A DNA stretch of 5,843 nucleotides, from assembly GCA_002702965.1 (NCBI GenBank), contig PADE01000161.1, positions 57,758 to 63,600 of the forward strand, in the 5' to 3' direction. Below, one piece after another: positions 1 to 5,843 of the stretch. The stretch's first letter is position 1, and each line of letters starts with the position of its first letter. Source of the DNA: Planctomycetaceae bacterium. Its GTDB lineage: Bacteria; Planctomycetota; Planctomycetia; Pirellulales; Pirellulaceae. Both the position numbers and the translations under genes were made by a program. The notes under the pieces were generated by a model. It saw nothing but the letters and a program-made list of their open reading frames with translations, searched no databases and was not told the DNA's origin.

Positions 1-950
1 GCGTTGTTAGTCGTGCCAAACAGGTGCTTCCCAAGTAGCACGGCTCCGCCGATGCTGGCCGAGAGGGCACGATTCAAATAGACTTCCTCCGCAACGGCGG
101 CGGTGCCACTGGATCGGATCTTCAACAGAGCGCCACCGGTCCGCGAACCCGAGGAAAAGATCCGGTTGGCGATGGAGACGGGAGTCATGATGTTGGCGAC
201 GCCGGCGGTGCTCTTGTAGCGCCAGAGGAATTTCCCTGACGCGGCATCTACACCGACGACTCCGCCGGAGAGAAACTGTACGTACTGGCGAGATTTGCCG
301 ACATCGAGGATCACTGGTGATGCATATTCAGCGTGATCGCTCTCACCAATCGGCGATTTCCAGATCGGTTTCCCATTGTTTTTGTTGAGAGCAAGGAGCG
401 TCGCTTGTGCCCCACCCGGTGTACAAATGAGTTTCTCACCATCGATCAGAACCGATTCAGCGTAGGCCCAGTTGCCGACTTTACCCGCGAAGTCGTTCTT
501 TAACTGTTGCTGCCATCGCCGGGTGCCGGAGTCGGTTGCCAGGCAGGCCAGGGTTCCGTCGGAGGAGAGACAGTAGAGCCAGTCGCCGTCGACCGTCGGT
601 GTACTACGTGTTCCCGGATACTGGGGACCTTTGTTGGGGCCGACGTTACCGATCGGCGCCGACCAGAGTTGCTTGCCGGTCTGTTCGTCCAGCGCGATCG
701 TGAATTCTCGGTCACCGCGCGTGGTTTGTAGAAAGACGCGTCCCCGGCTGATCGTCGGAGAGGAGTAGCCATCGCCAATGTCGCGAGCCTGCCATCTTAA
801 CGCGGGGCCAGGCTTGGGCCATTGCTGAAGTAATCCGGTGTCTAGCGAGAATCCATCTCGATGGGGACCTCGCCACTGCGGCCAGTCGGCGGCAGTGGCA
901 ATCGAAGCGACCCATAGAATCACCACCGCTAAGGGGGCATTGGCTTGCAT
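1..950 (-). CDS. Secreted PQQ-like beta-propeller repeat protein, C-terminus cut by window edge
   Basis: The frame is open from ATG at 950 to the window edge, giving 316 codons; the 3' end is missing. An in-frame TAA lies two codons upstream of the ATG, so this is the first possible start. Residues 1-20 form a signal peptide: a short N-terminus, hydrophobic LAVVILWVASIA, then a probable cleavage near ATA/AD. The mature end ADWPQWRGPHRDG is the hallmark start of planctomycete and acidobacterial PQQ-like (BamB-like, PF13360) propellers. Blade-type repeats follow: SPTISRGRVFLQT, LDEQTGKQLW, STPTVDGDWLYCLSSDGTL, VLIDGEKLICTPGG, LNKNNGKPIWKSP, VGVDAASGKFLWRY. The protein should be periplasmic or surface-exposed. 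The fold is confident but the ligand and activity are unknown: many family members lack PQQ and act as scaffolds, and I see no diagnostic dehydrogenase residues. No strong Shine-Dalgarno precedes the start. It points the same way as the DUF1501 gene but is separated from it by a plus-strand ORF. Confidence 0.93.
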   Translation of the reverse strand, partial: MQANAPLAVVILWVASIATAADWPQWRGPHRDGFSLDTGLLQQWPKPGPALRWQARDIGDGYSSPTISRGRVFLQTTRGDREFTIALDEQTGKQLWSAPIGNVGPNKGPQYPGTRSTPTVDGDWLYCLSSDGTLACLATDSGTRRWQQQLKNDFAGKVGNWAYAESVLIDGEKLICTPGGAQATLLALNKNNGKPIWKSPIGESDHAEYASPVILDVGKSRQYVQFLSGGVVGVDAASGKFLWRYKSTAGVANIMTPVSIANRIFSSGSRTGGALLKIRSSGTAAVAEEVYLNRALSASIGGAVLLGKHLFGTTNN

Positions 951-1040
951 GGCGTGTTACTCGCTGGTTGGATGATCTTGTTCCGCGTCGGACCGACCGT
1001 CGCTGAGAAGGCGCTCGACCGTCGGCGGGCGGTGCCGTAG

Positions 1041-1069
1041 AGAATAGCCATCGCCGGGGGATTTTCCAA
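1041..1069 (-). promoter_or_regulatory. Candidate sigma70-type promoter for the beta-propeller gene
   Basis: On the minus strand TTGGAA (1069-1064) and TATTCT (1046-1041) are separated by exactly 17 bases. Each hexamer matches the sigma70 consensus at four of six positions. It would give a leader of roughly 85 bases before the ATG at 950. Two four-of-six boxes can arise by chance in a region of this size, so this is a weak prediction. Confidence 0.22.
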
Positions 1070-1112
1070 CGCCGTTTGACCGGCCGCCTCGGGCTGCGGT
1101 TGGTGTCAGGGA

Positions 1113-1130
1113 ATTGCCGATCCCGGCAAT
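1113..1130. repeat. Perfect inverted repeat, 7-bp arms with 4-nt loop
   Basis: The arms ATTGCCG (1113-1119) and CGGCAAT (1124-1130) are exact reverse complements around ATCC. No T-run follows on either strand, so it is not a typical intrinsic terminator. It lies upstream of both divergent genes, where an operator for a dimeric regulator or an RNA hairpin is possible. A 7-bp arm pair is short and could be chance. Confidence 0.35.
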
Positions 1131-1369
1131 ACCGTTGGCGAACCGCGTTCCGCGGGGCGCGAGTCGCAATCGGTATTACGGCTGCGCATGTGCGGACGTT
1201 ACCGCGCCTGATCTACGCTGATTCGAAGGTGCCCGCAGCGGAAACGTGGGTAAATACGTCGAGTTTAACGATTGTATGGAGAATTCTGGCTTGCGGCAGG
1301 TCGCTGAATCGATAGCCCTATAAGCGGGCATCGACGTGGAAAATGTCGGTCACCGAGGGACACCGTGAC

Positions 1370-1376
1370 AGGGGGG
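1370..1376 (+). promoter_or_regulatory. Probable ribosome-binding site deciding the start at 1386
   Basis: AGGGGGG sits 9 bases before the ATG at 1386 and is one mismatch from AGGAGG. An alternative in-frame GTG at 1365 would overlap this site and would put seven extra residues ahead of the signal peptide. The site therefore favours ATG 1386. Confidence 0.45.
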
Positions 1377-1385
1377 ACGCCGGCG

Positions 1386-1934
1386 ATGCGTCTACAGCAC
1401 CGGATAGCGCTCGTGGCCCTTGGGCTAGGTCTGATCGCGCCAATGCCGCTGTCGGCGCAGCGGGTAACAGGGCAAACAACCAGAGATCGCTCGAGGGCCC
1501 GCGTACGTGCCCCAAACAGGTCCCCCGACAGTTGTCCATGCCGAACCCGGTCGGTGGACCCAACGCGTCACACGGCGGTACAGTCGCCAGCAGTGCTGGC
1601 CTGGACCGAGCCTTGGAGGCAGGGGCTTCACCACTGGCTGGGACGGCTGATCGGCAATCCCCAGGCAGTCGAGAAAAGCCAATCTCTAGTGGGAAACGGC
1701 CGGTTTGCCGACTCCCGACTGACCCGCCTGCGGGTCCGCGAAGCGGCGCTCGAACAGGGTCGGCTGGAAATCGATGCGGGTTTGCCGCCGCACCGCTTGA
1801 CCGGGCGCCTTGCCGGCCAGCGCGGATCGACCCGCAACCGTTTGGAGCAGCGCCCCAACCGAGAGCCGGTCTTGCGTTGGGTGTCTGGCCCGACGGTGAG
1901 AAGCGCCGCCGGTGTATCGCTTGAGCGGCGTTAA
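1386..1934 (+). CDS. Probable small secreted arginine-rich protein of unknown function
   Basis: This encodes 182 residues. I recognise no family. Residues 1-25 are a convincing signal peptide: a basic start (MRLQHR), hydrophobic core IALVALGLGLIAP, and an LSA/Q cleavage site. The mature chain begins with a very arginine-rich low-complexity stretch (about residues 26-60, with a CPC motif near its end). A more ordered-looking part follows, with tryptophans (AWTEPW, HHWLGRL) and a probable helix around LTRLRVREAALEQGRLE. By hand count about 31 of 182 residues are Arg and only one is Lys. Third codon positions are mostly G or C (about 70%), as expected for a real gene in this genome. An AGGGGGG site precedes ATG 1386. 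The gene runs opposite to its neighbours and ends 44 bp from the DUF1501 stop. Arg-richness can also mark a spurious ORF in GC-rich DNA, so reality is likely but unproven. A lipoprotein is unlikely because there is no lipobox Cys. Confidence 0.55.
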   Translation: MRLQHRIALVALGLGLIAPMPLSAQRVTGQTTRDRSRARVRAPNRSPDSCPCRTRSVDPTRHTAVQSPAVLAWTEPWRQGLHHWLGRLIGNPQAVEKSQSLVGNGRFADSRLTRLRVREAALEQGRLEIDAGLPPHRLTGRLAGQRGSTRNRLEQRPNREPVLRWVSGPTVRSAAGVSLERR

Positions 1935-1978
1935 GCGATCAACGCGGTCAGCTTCGGCAGGCGGCCAAATAGTGGCCA
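1935..1978. other. Convergent gap between plus-strand ORF and DUF1501 gene, no clear terminator
   Basis: The two converging stop codons are only 44 bp apart. The gap holds a weak GGCC-AAATAGT-GGCC hairpin (1963-1977) and a GC-TTCG-GC mini-hairpin (1951-1958). Neither is followed by a T-run on either strand. No strong bidirectional terminator is visible, so read-through antisense transcription is possible. Confidence 0.5.
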
Positions 1979-3460
1979 TCAAGCCAGTAACTTGTCGACC
2001 ACTTTGCCACCTTGGTCGGTCAACCGCACGTCCAGTCCGCGGAATTTGTGCGTGAACCGGAGGTGGTCGAAACCGAATAAGTGCATGATCGTGGCGTGTA
2101 GATCGTTGACGTGTACTGGATCCACGACGGGTGCCCAGCCGATCTCGTCGGTCGCGCCGACGATCTGACCGCCCTTGATTCCTCCCCCGGCCAACCACAG
2201 ACTGAAACCGAACGGGTGGTGATCGCGTCCGGTGTTCTGTTTGGCACCACCGCGGTTTTCGGCTAACGGTGTCCGTCCAAATTCTCCGGCACAAATGACC
2301 AGCGTCTCATCGAGCATTCCCCGCTGTTTGAGATCTTGCAGCAGTGCCGCAGCCGGTTGATCAAGCATGCCCGCGTTGTAGGAAATCTCTGGTGTCAGAT
2401 TGCTGTGGTGGTCCCAGGAGGCGTGCATCAGTGTGACAAATCGAGTACCCCGTTCGATCAGACGGCGGGCTAGCAGACAGTTGGTCGCGAATTGCTGGTA
2501 GACGTGTGGGCCGCCTCCGCGGAAACTGTGGTTTTTGGGTTCCGGTCGATTGACGCCGTAGGCATCCTGCGTCTCCTGAGACTCGTCTGAAAGGTCGATC
2601 AGACGCGGTGCCGCGGACTGCATGCGAAACGCCAATTCGTAGGAGTTGATCCGGCTGGCAATTTCGGGGTCTCCCAAGAGACGATACCGCCGTCGGTTGA
2701 GCGCGCTGATTGCGCCGAGGCCTAGTTCCTGCATCCTGCGGGAGACACCGGGTGGATTGTTTAGATTCAGAACCGGTTCGCCACGACTGCGGAACACAAC
2801 GCCCTCGTAGGTGGTTGGCAGGAACCCGCTCGTCCAGTTCGAGACGCCGCCGCTGCTTCCGCGCCCAGTGGGTAAAACGACGTAGGCGGGCAGGTCCCGC
2901 GAATCGCTTCCCAGGCCGTAGGTCAACCAGGACCCCAGGCTGGGTCTACCAAACCGGGGCACCCCAGTGGTCATCATCAACTGCGCGGGGTGATGGTTGA
3001 AGGCATCGGTATGCATCGAGCGCACCAGTGCGATGTCATCTACACAGGAGCCCAGCCGCGGCATCAGATCACACCACGGCATCGCCGACTGGCCGTGCGG
3101 CGAGAATTTTCGCGGACTGCCGAGCAGAATGGCGCTCTCTTTCTTGATGAACGCAAAACGTACTTTGTCGGTCAGTGATTTGGGTAGCGCCTGACCGTTT
3201 CGATGTTGCAAGATCGGCTTGGGATCATAGAGATCGACGTGGCTGGGGGCACCGGCCAGAAAAATGAGAATGCAGCGTTTTGCGCGGGGAGCAAAAGGGG
3301 GTGGACGGACGTCGAGTGGATTGAGCGAGGGCGTTTCCGCCGGTGCTCCCAGTAGTCCGTCGTCGGCGAACATCGATGTCAACGCCAGGCCACCCAGGCC
3401 TGCAGCGGATGTCGTAAAAAACTCACGGCGCGCGTGTTGGAATCCGGATTGCAGCGACAT
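1979..3460 (-). CDS. DUF1501 family protein, exported, sulfatase/alkaline-phosphatase-like
   Basis: This is a complete protein of 493 residues, a normal length for DUF1501 (PF07394). The N-terminus has a twin-arginine-like export signal: RREFF at residues 11-15, then the hydrophobic AAGLGGLALTSM. Family landmarks follow in order: ILIFLAGAPSHVDLYDPKP (64-82), RSMHTDAFNHHP (147-158), GRPSLGSWLTYGLG (171-184), HASWDHHSNL (346-355), GEFGRTP (392-398), GRDHHPFGFSLW (411-422), GATDEIGW (435-442), DLHATIMHLFGFDH (453-466). DUF1501 is related to the alkaline phosphatase/sulfatase superfamily. S73/H74/D76, D350/H351/H352, E393 and D413/H414/H415 are therefore candidate metal or active-site residues, but substrate and activity are unproven. 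ATG 3460 is chosen because the signal starts there and GGAG lies 10 bases upstream; an in-frame GTG at 3514 would add 18 residues before the signal. It lies 61 bp after the DUF1553 gene on the same strand, the usual operon partner in planctomycetes. Confidence 0.95.
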   Translation of the reverse strand: MSLQSGFQHARREFFTTSAAGLGGLALTSMFADDGLLGAPAETPSLNPLDVRPPPFAPRAKRCILIFLAGAPSHVDLYDPKPILQHRNGQALPKSLTDKVRFAFIKKESAILLGSPRKFSPHGQSAMPWCDLMPRLGSCVDDIALVRSMHTDAFNHHPAQLMMTTGVPRFGRPSLGSWLTYGLGSDSRDLPAYVVLPTGRGSSGGVSNWTSGFLPTTYEGVVFRSRGEPVLNLNNPPGVSRRMQELGLGAISALNRRRYRLLGDPEIASRINSYELAFRMQSAAPRLIDLSDESQETQDAYGVNRPEPKNHSFRGGGPHVYQQFATNCLLARRLIERGTRFVTLMHASWDHHSNLTPEISYNAGMLDQPAAALLQDLKQRGMLDETLVICAGEFGRTPLAENRGGAKQNTGRDHHPFGFSLWLAGGGIKGGQIVGATDEIGWAPVVDPVHVNDLHATIMHLFGFDHLRFTHKFRGLDVRLTDQGGKVVDKLLA

Positions 3461-3470
3461 TTTCCATTTT

Positions 3471-3474
3471 CTCC
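3471..3474 (-). promoter_or_regulatory. Shine-Dalgarno candidate for the DUF1501 gene
   Basis: Read on the minus strand, GGAG is followed by ten A-rich bases and then ATG at 3460. It supports the internal ATG over the upstream GTG at 3514. The whole gap 3461-3521 between the two minus-strand genes has no terminator-like structure, consistent with co-transcription. Confidence 0.45.
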
Positions 3475-3521
3475 ATCGCGATCGTGTCCAATCGCTTTGA
3501 CCGGCGCACCGCACCGGGAGT

Positions 3522-5843
3522 CTATTCTTTGGTAATAAACTCGTCTAGGTTCAGCAACGTACGGGCGACAAGCACCCAACCGGCGAGATCCTCTGGTGCC
3601 ACACCGGTGGGGACCGGAGTGGGACCGATCAGGGCTGCGACCGCGGTTGGTGCTAGTTTGCTTAAACCGATTTGCTGTTCCAACAGGTTGGCTAGAGCGG
3701 CTCGTTCTTCTGTGGCAGGTGACCGGCCGAGGCACAATCGAAAACCATGCTCGATGCGGCTGTGAAGCGTCGCGTCTGTTGCTTCGGTGGCGGGAATCTC
3801 GCGCATGATACGGCGTCCCAACGCCTGCGCACACTCAAAAAAGAGTGCGTCATTCCAGAGTGTGAGCGCCTGGAGTGGTGTGTTGCTGTTGGACCGCCGG
3901 GCGGCACAGCTAGTGGAATCAGGAGCGTCAAAAGTCATCAGCATAGGAAATGGCGAAGTGCGCTGGAAAAACGTATACAGGCCGCGCCGGTACCGATTCC
4001 CGCCACTGCTGGTTTGCCACTTGGCACTGTTCGCATATGTCAATCCGGCGTGGTCCGCTGGCTGCGCTGGTTTGACGCTGGCGCCCCCCACCCGTCTGTC
4101 CAGCAGACCGCTGGCGTGGAGTGCTAGATCGCGCACAATTTCAGCCTCAACGCGCCGTCTCGCTTGACGGGCCAAGAGGATGTTATCGGGGTCGCGATCC
4201 AACAACTCTGCGCGGTGCGCTGACGATTGACGGTAGGTTGCAGAGGTAACGATCAGGCGATGAATGTGCTTCAGCCCCCAGTCTCGGTCCCTCAGTTCAC
4301 TCGCCAACCAGTCGAGCAGTTGCGGATGCGAGGGCTTGTGGCCTTGGAAACCGAAGTCGTCTGTAGTTTCAACCAGGCCGCGCCCAAAGAAACGTTGCCA
4401 GATGCGATTGACGGTGACTCGCGCGGGGAGTGGGTTGCTCGTCGAAAACAGCCAGCGCGCCAAGTCGAGACGATCGGGGTTGTCTCCCCGTGCAGTGACG
4501 GGCGGCAGCACGTCGGGAACACCGATTCTGACGGTGTCACCCGGTGTCAGGAAATTTCCGCGCAGATGGATCCGGGTGGTGCGCTGTTCAGCGCGCTGGG
4601 TGACGCTCTGAGCTTGAGTTGCCGGGGCAGCGGGTGCCTTCTTGAGGTGTTCGGCAACGGCTTGTTTCAGTGACGCCAGCGCCGGATCCATCGAACGGAA
4701 GTGATTAGATAGTAATTCTCGCTGTTGTGCATTGCGTGTCTCGGACTTGACTTTGAGCGCCGCAATGATTGTTGCCGAGAGTCCTTCGAGCTGCAAAGGG
4801 CCATCACTCTCGGTAACCGATAGACGAAATCGGCCGATATTGTGAGCTTCGCTGCGCGCGTAGGATTGGTCGATTGTGATTTTCAGATCGGCACCAGCTT
4901 CGAATTCAATCGGCTGGTCGAAGCGAAACACAGCGACATGTCGTTTTCCGATTTGGGGGCTCACTGCCCATCCGTCTTGGGGCTGATCGTTGACTGCGAG
5001 TGCGACGTCCCAATCTTTTTGAGAAAAGTCGGCGCGTGCTTCACGGAACCTGCGGCTCATCGTCAGGTCGGGTGCGTTCTTGGGCGCCGCCTCAACACGA
5101 AACGTGGTGAGCACGAAATTGCCATTGGTAGCGCGGCCCGGTCCGTTCTTGGGTAGGCTCTTGTCAGGGAGGACTTCCAGGCGAATCGCGGTGATCCGCG
5201 CGGAACCGCTAGTGGCGCGAACGGTGTACACGTCGGAGAGTTCGTTTTTCCCGGTAACCAAGACGGTTGCGTCGGTTTGCTTCTGGAGTTGAGCGCCGTG
5301 TTTGGAGGCGGCGGAGATGAGCTCCAGCGGCACCCACTGGGAGCCGCTGCGCAGCGCCTTGGTTTCCCAAGCAGCCTGCGCCACTGCCAGCGGCTTTTGT
5401 TCGTACGCGGCCACCGCAGCAACGAGCGGTGCGTGCGCCCGTTCAAAGTCCGCTTTCTTGGCGGCGTACTCTTCGGCTTCGGATTGGAGCGGAGCCGGGA
5501 CGTCCACTTCGTCGATCTGATTGAAGAAACCGAACAACGAGTAGTACTCGCGATGCGAAATAGGATCGTATTTGTGCGAGTGACATTGGGCACATCCTAC
5601 GGTCAAGCCAAGCCAGATCGTCCCCATCGTGTTGGTCCGGTCGACCGTCTTCTTCACCCGGTCTTCCTCCTTGTCGGTGCCGCCTTCGGTGTTATGCAGC
5701 GTATTGCGATGGAATCCGCTCGCGACCCGGTGACCCGTGTTCGCCTGCGGGAGCATATCGCCAGCGATTTGCTCGATGCTGAACTTATCGAAGGGCATAT
5801 CATGGTTGAGAGCCTGAATGACCCACTGCCGGTAGCGCCAGGC
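3522..5843 (-). CDS. Planctomycete cytochrome-type DUF1549/DUF1553 protein, N-terminus cut by window edge
   Basis: The frame is open from the window edge to TAG at 3524-3522, giving 773 visible residues; the true start is upstream of 5843. Visible residues 1-110 are the end of DUF1549 (PSCyt2): YRQWVIQALNHDMPFDKF, IEQIAGDMLP, NTEGGTDKEE, then GCAQCHSHKYDPI, which contains a CxxCH haem-type motif (5594-5580), and YYSLFGFFNQ. A charged, Ala-rich, possibly coiled-coil stretch follows (about 115-160). Next comes a beta-rich segment (about 165-345) with SGSARITAIRLEVLPD and GNFVLTTF, resembling the carbohydrate-binding or discoidin-like insert of some family members. DUF1553 (PSD1) covers about 425-770: RGNFLTPGD, RLDLARWLF, RVTVNRIWQRFFGRGLVET, HPQLLDWLASEL, ATYRQSS, RRGLYTFFQRTSPFP, SNTPLQALTLWND, and the terminal LARTLLNLDEFITKE. 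Family proteins usually carry an export signal, and some an N-terminal cytochrome domain; neither can be seen here. The enzymatic role is unknown; the protein is probably extracytoplasmic and haem-binding. It is the likely first partner in an operon with the DUF1501 gene. Confidence 0.95.
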   Translation of the reverse strand, partial: AWRYRQWVIQALNHDMPFDKFSIEQIAGDMLPQANTGHRVASGFHRNTLHNTEGGTDKEEDRVKKTVDRTNTMGTIWLGLTVGCAQCHSHKYDPISHREYYSLFGFFNQIDEVDVPAPLQSEAEEYAAKKADFERAHAPLVAAVAAYEQKPLAVAQAAWETKALRSGSQWVPLELISAASKHGAQLQKQTDATVLVTGKNELSDVYTVRATSGSARITAIRLEVLPDKSLPKNGPGRATNGNFVLTTFRVEAAPKNAPDLTMSRRFREARADFSQKDWDVALAVNDQPQDGWAVSPQIGKRHVAVFRFDQPIEFEAGADLKITIDQSYARSEAHNIGRFRLSVTESDGPLQLEGLSATIIAALKVKSETRNAQQRELLSNHFRSMDPALASLKQAVAEHLKKAPAAPATQAQSVTQRAEQRTTRIHLRGNFLTPGDTVRIGVPDVLPPVTARGDNPDRLDLARWLFSTSNPLPARVTVNRIWQRFFGRGLVETTDDFGFQGHKPSHPQLLDWLASELRDRDWGLKHIHRLIVTSATYRQSSAHRAELLDRDPDNILLARQARRRVEAEIVRDLALHASGLLDRRVGGASVKPAQPADHAGLTYANSAKWQTSSGGNRYRRGLYTFFQRTSPFPMLMTFDAPDSTSCAARRSNSNTPLQALTLWNDALFFECAQALGRRIMREIPATEATDATLHSRIEHGFRLCLGRSPATEERAALANLLEQQIGLSKLAPTAVAALIGPTPVPTGVAPEDLAGWVLVARTLLNLDEFITKE

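Larger units (their letters stand above)
951..1385. other. Divergent intergenic region with no convincing gene
   Basis: This 435-bp stretch lies between the divergent starts of the beta-propeller gene (minus) and the small secreted ORF (plus). It contains only short open frames on either strand, with arginine-rich translations and no recognisable domain, signal peptide or ribosome-binding site. It should carry the promoters of both neighbours. Visible elements are a minus-strand promoter candidate (1041-1069), a 7-bp perfect hairpin (1113-1130), a small CCGCG-TTC-CGCGG palindrome (1143-1155), an isolated TATAAG (1319-1324) that could be a plus-strand -10 box but has no good -35 partner, and an AGGGGGG ribosome-binding candidate (1370-1376). 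Confidence 0.7.

Noticed and set aside
766..1055. 11-bp direct repeat TAGCCATCGCC at 766-776 and 1045-1055, suggesting a decayed duplication of the propeller gene
   Set aside because: Similarity stops just outside the 11 bases and the surrounding translation does not resemble a propeller blade, so chance is the simplest explanation.
957..1315. Short open frames on both strands in the intergenic region
   Set aside because: They are 70-79 residues, have no ribosome-binding site, signal peptide or recognisable motif, and overlap each other on opposite strands.
1343..1924. Plus-strand 193-residue open frame overlapping the small secreted ORF
   Set aside because: Its translation is a Gly/Ala/Pro/Arg/Ser-rich low-complexity chain without signal peptide or domain, typical of an out-of-frame shadow in GC-rich DNA. 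The frame starting at 1386 has a signal peptide and better third-position bias.
1963..1977. GGCC-AAATAGT-GGCC as an intrinsic terminator
   Set aside because: The stem is only four base pairs and no T-run follows on either strand.
1686..2294. Minus-strand 202-residue open frame
   Set aside because: It overlaps the conserved C-terminal part of the DUF1501 gene in another frame on the same strand and is extremely Arg-rich with no motif.
4227..4673. Plus-strand 148-residue open frame
   Set aside because: It lies wholly antisense to the well-conserved DUF1553 domain and has no recognisable features.
5063..5593. Minus-strand 176-residue open frame
   Set aside because: It is a frame-shifted reading of the DUF1549/DUF1553 gene, with Arg/Ser/Pro-rich composition. 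The main frame is continuous, so no frameshift needs to be invoked.

Overview
The window looks like chromosomal DNA of a planctomycete, or a closely related PVC-group bacterium. Three of its four supportable genes belong to families greatly expanded there: a planctomycete-cytochrome / DUF1549-DUF1553 protein, a DUF1501 protein, and a secreted PQQ-like beta-propeller protein whose mature end begins ADWPQWRGP. Base composition is moderately GC-rich. I cannot name genus or species from sequence alone.

Layout from left to right. Positions 1-950 (minus strand) hold most of the beta-propeller gene, whose 3' end lies outside the window. Positions 951-1385 have no convincing gene; they are the divergent upstream region of the propeller gene and of a plus-strand ORF, with a weak sigma70-like promoter candidate and one perfect 7-bp hairpin. 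Positions 1386-1934 (plus strand) hold a probable small secreted, arginine-rich protein of unknown function. After a 44-bp convergent gap, positions 1979-3460 (minus strand) encode a complete DUF1501 protein with a twin-arginine-like N-terminus. Positions 3522-5843 (minus strand) encode the C-terminal 773 residues of a DUF1549/DUF1553 protein with a CAQCH haem-type motif; its 5' end lies outside the window.

The DUF1553 gene and the DUF1501 gene are co-directional, 61 bp apart, and in the usual planctomycete order (cytochrome/DUF1553 first, DUF1501 second), so they are most simply one transcription unit. All four proteins seem exported or extracytoplasmic; for the DUF1553 protein, whose N-terminus is missing, this rests on the haem-type motif and the family. 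A working view is an envelope or periplasmic module: a haem-bearing protein with a carbohydrate-binding-like middle segment, an exported alkaline-phosphatase/sulfatase-superfamily-like partner, and a nearby beta-propeller. The biochemical function of the DUF1501/DUF1553 pair is not established, and the propeller is separated from the pair by the oppositely oriented ORF, so a shared role for all of them is inference. The least explained element is the plus-strand 182-residue ORF. I see no tRNA, rRNA, CRISPR array, insertion sequence or attachment site.
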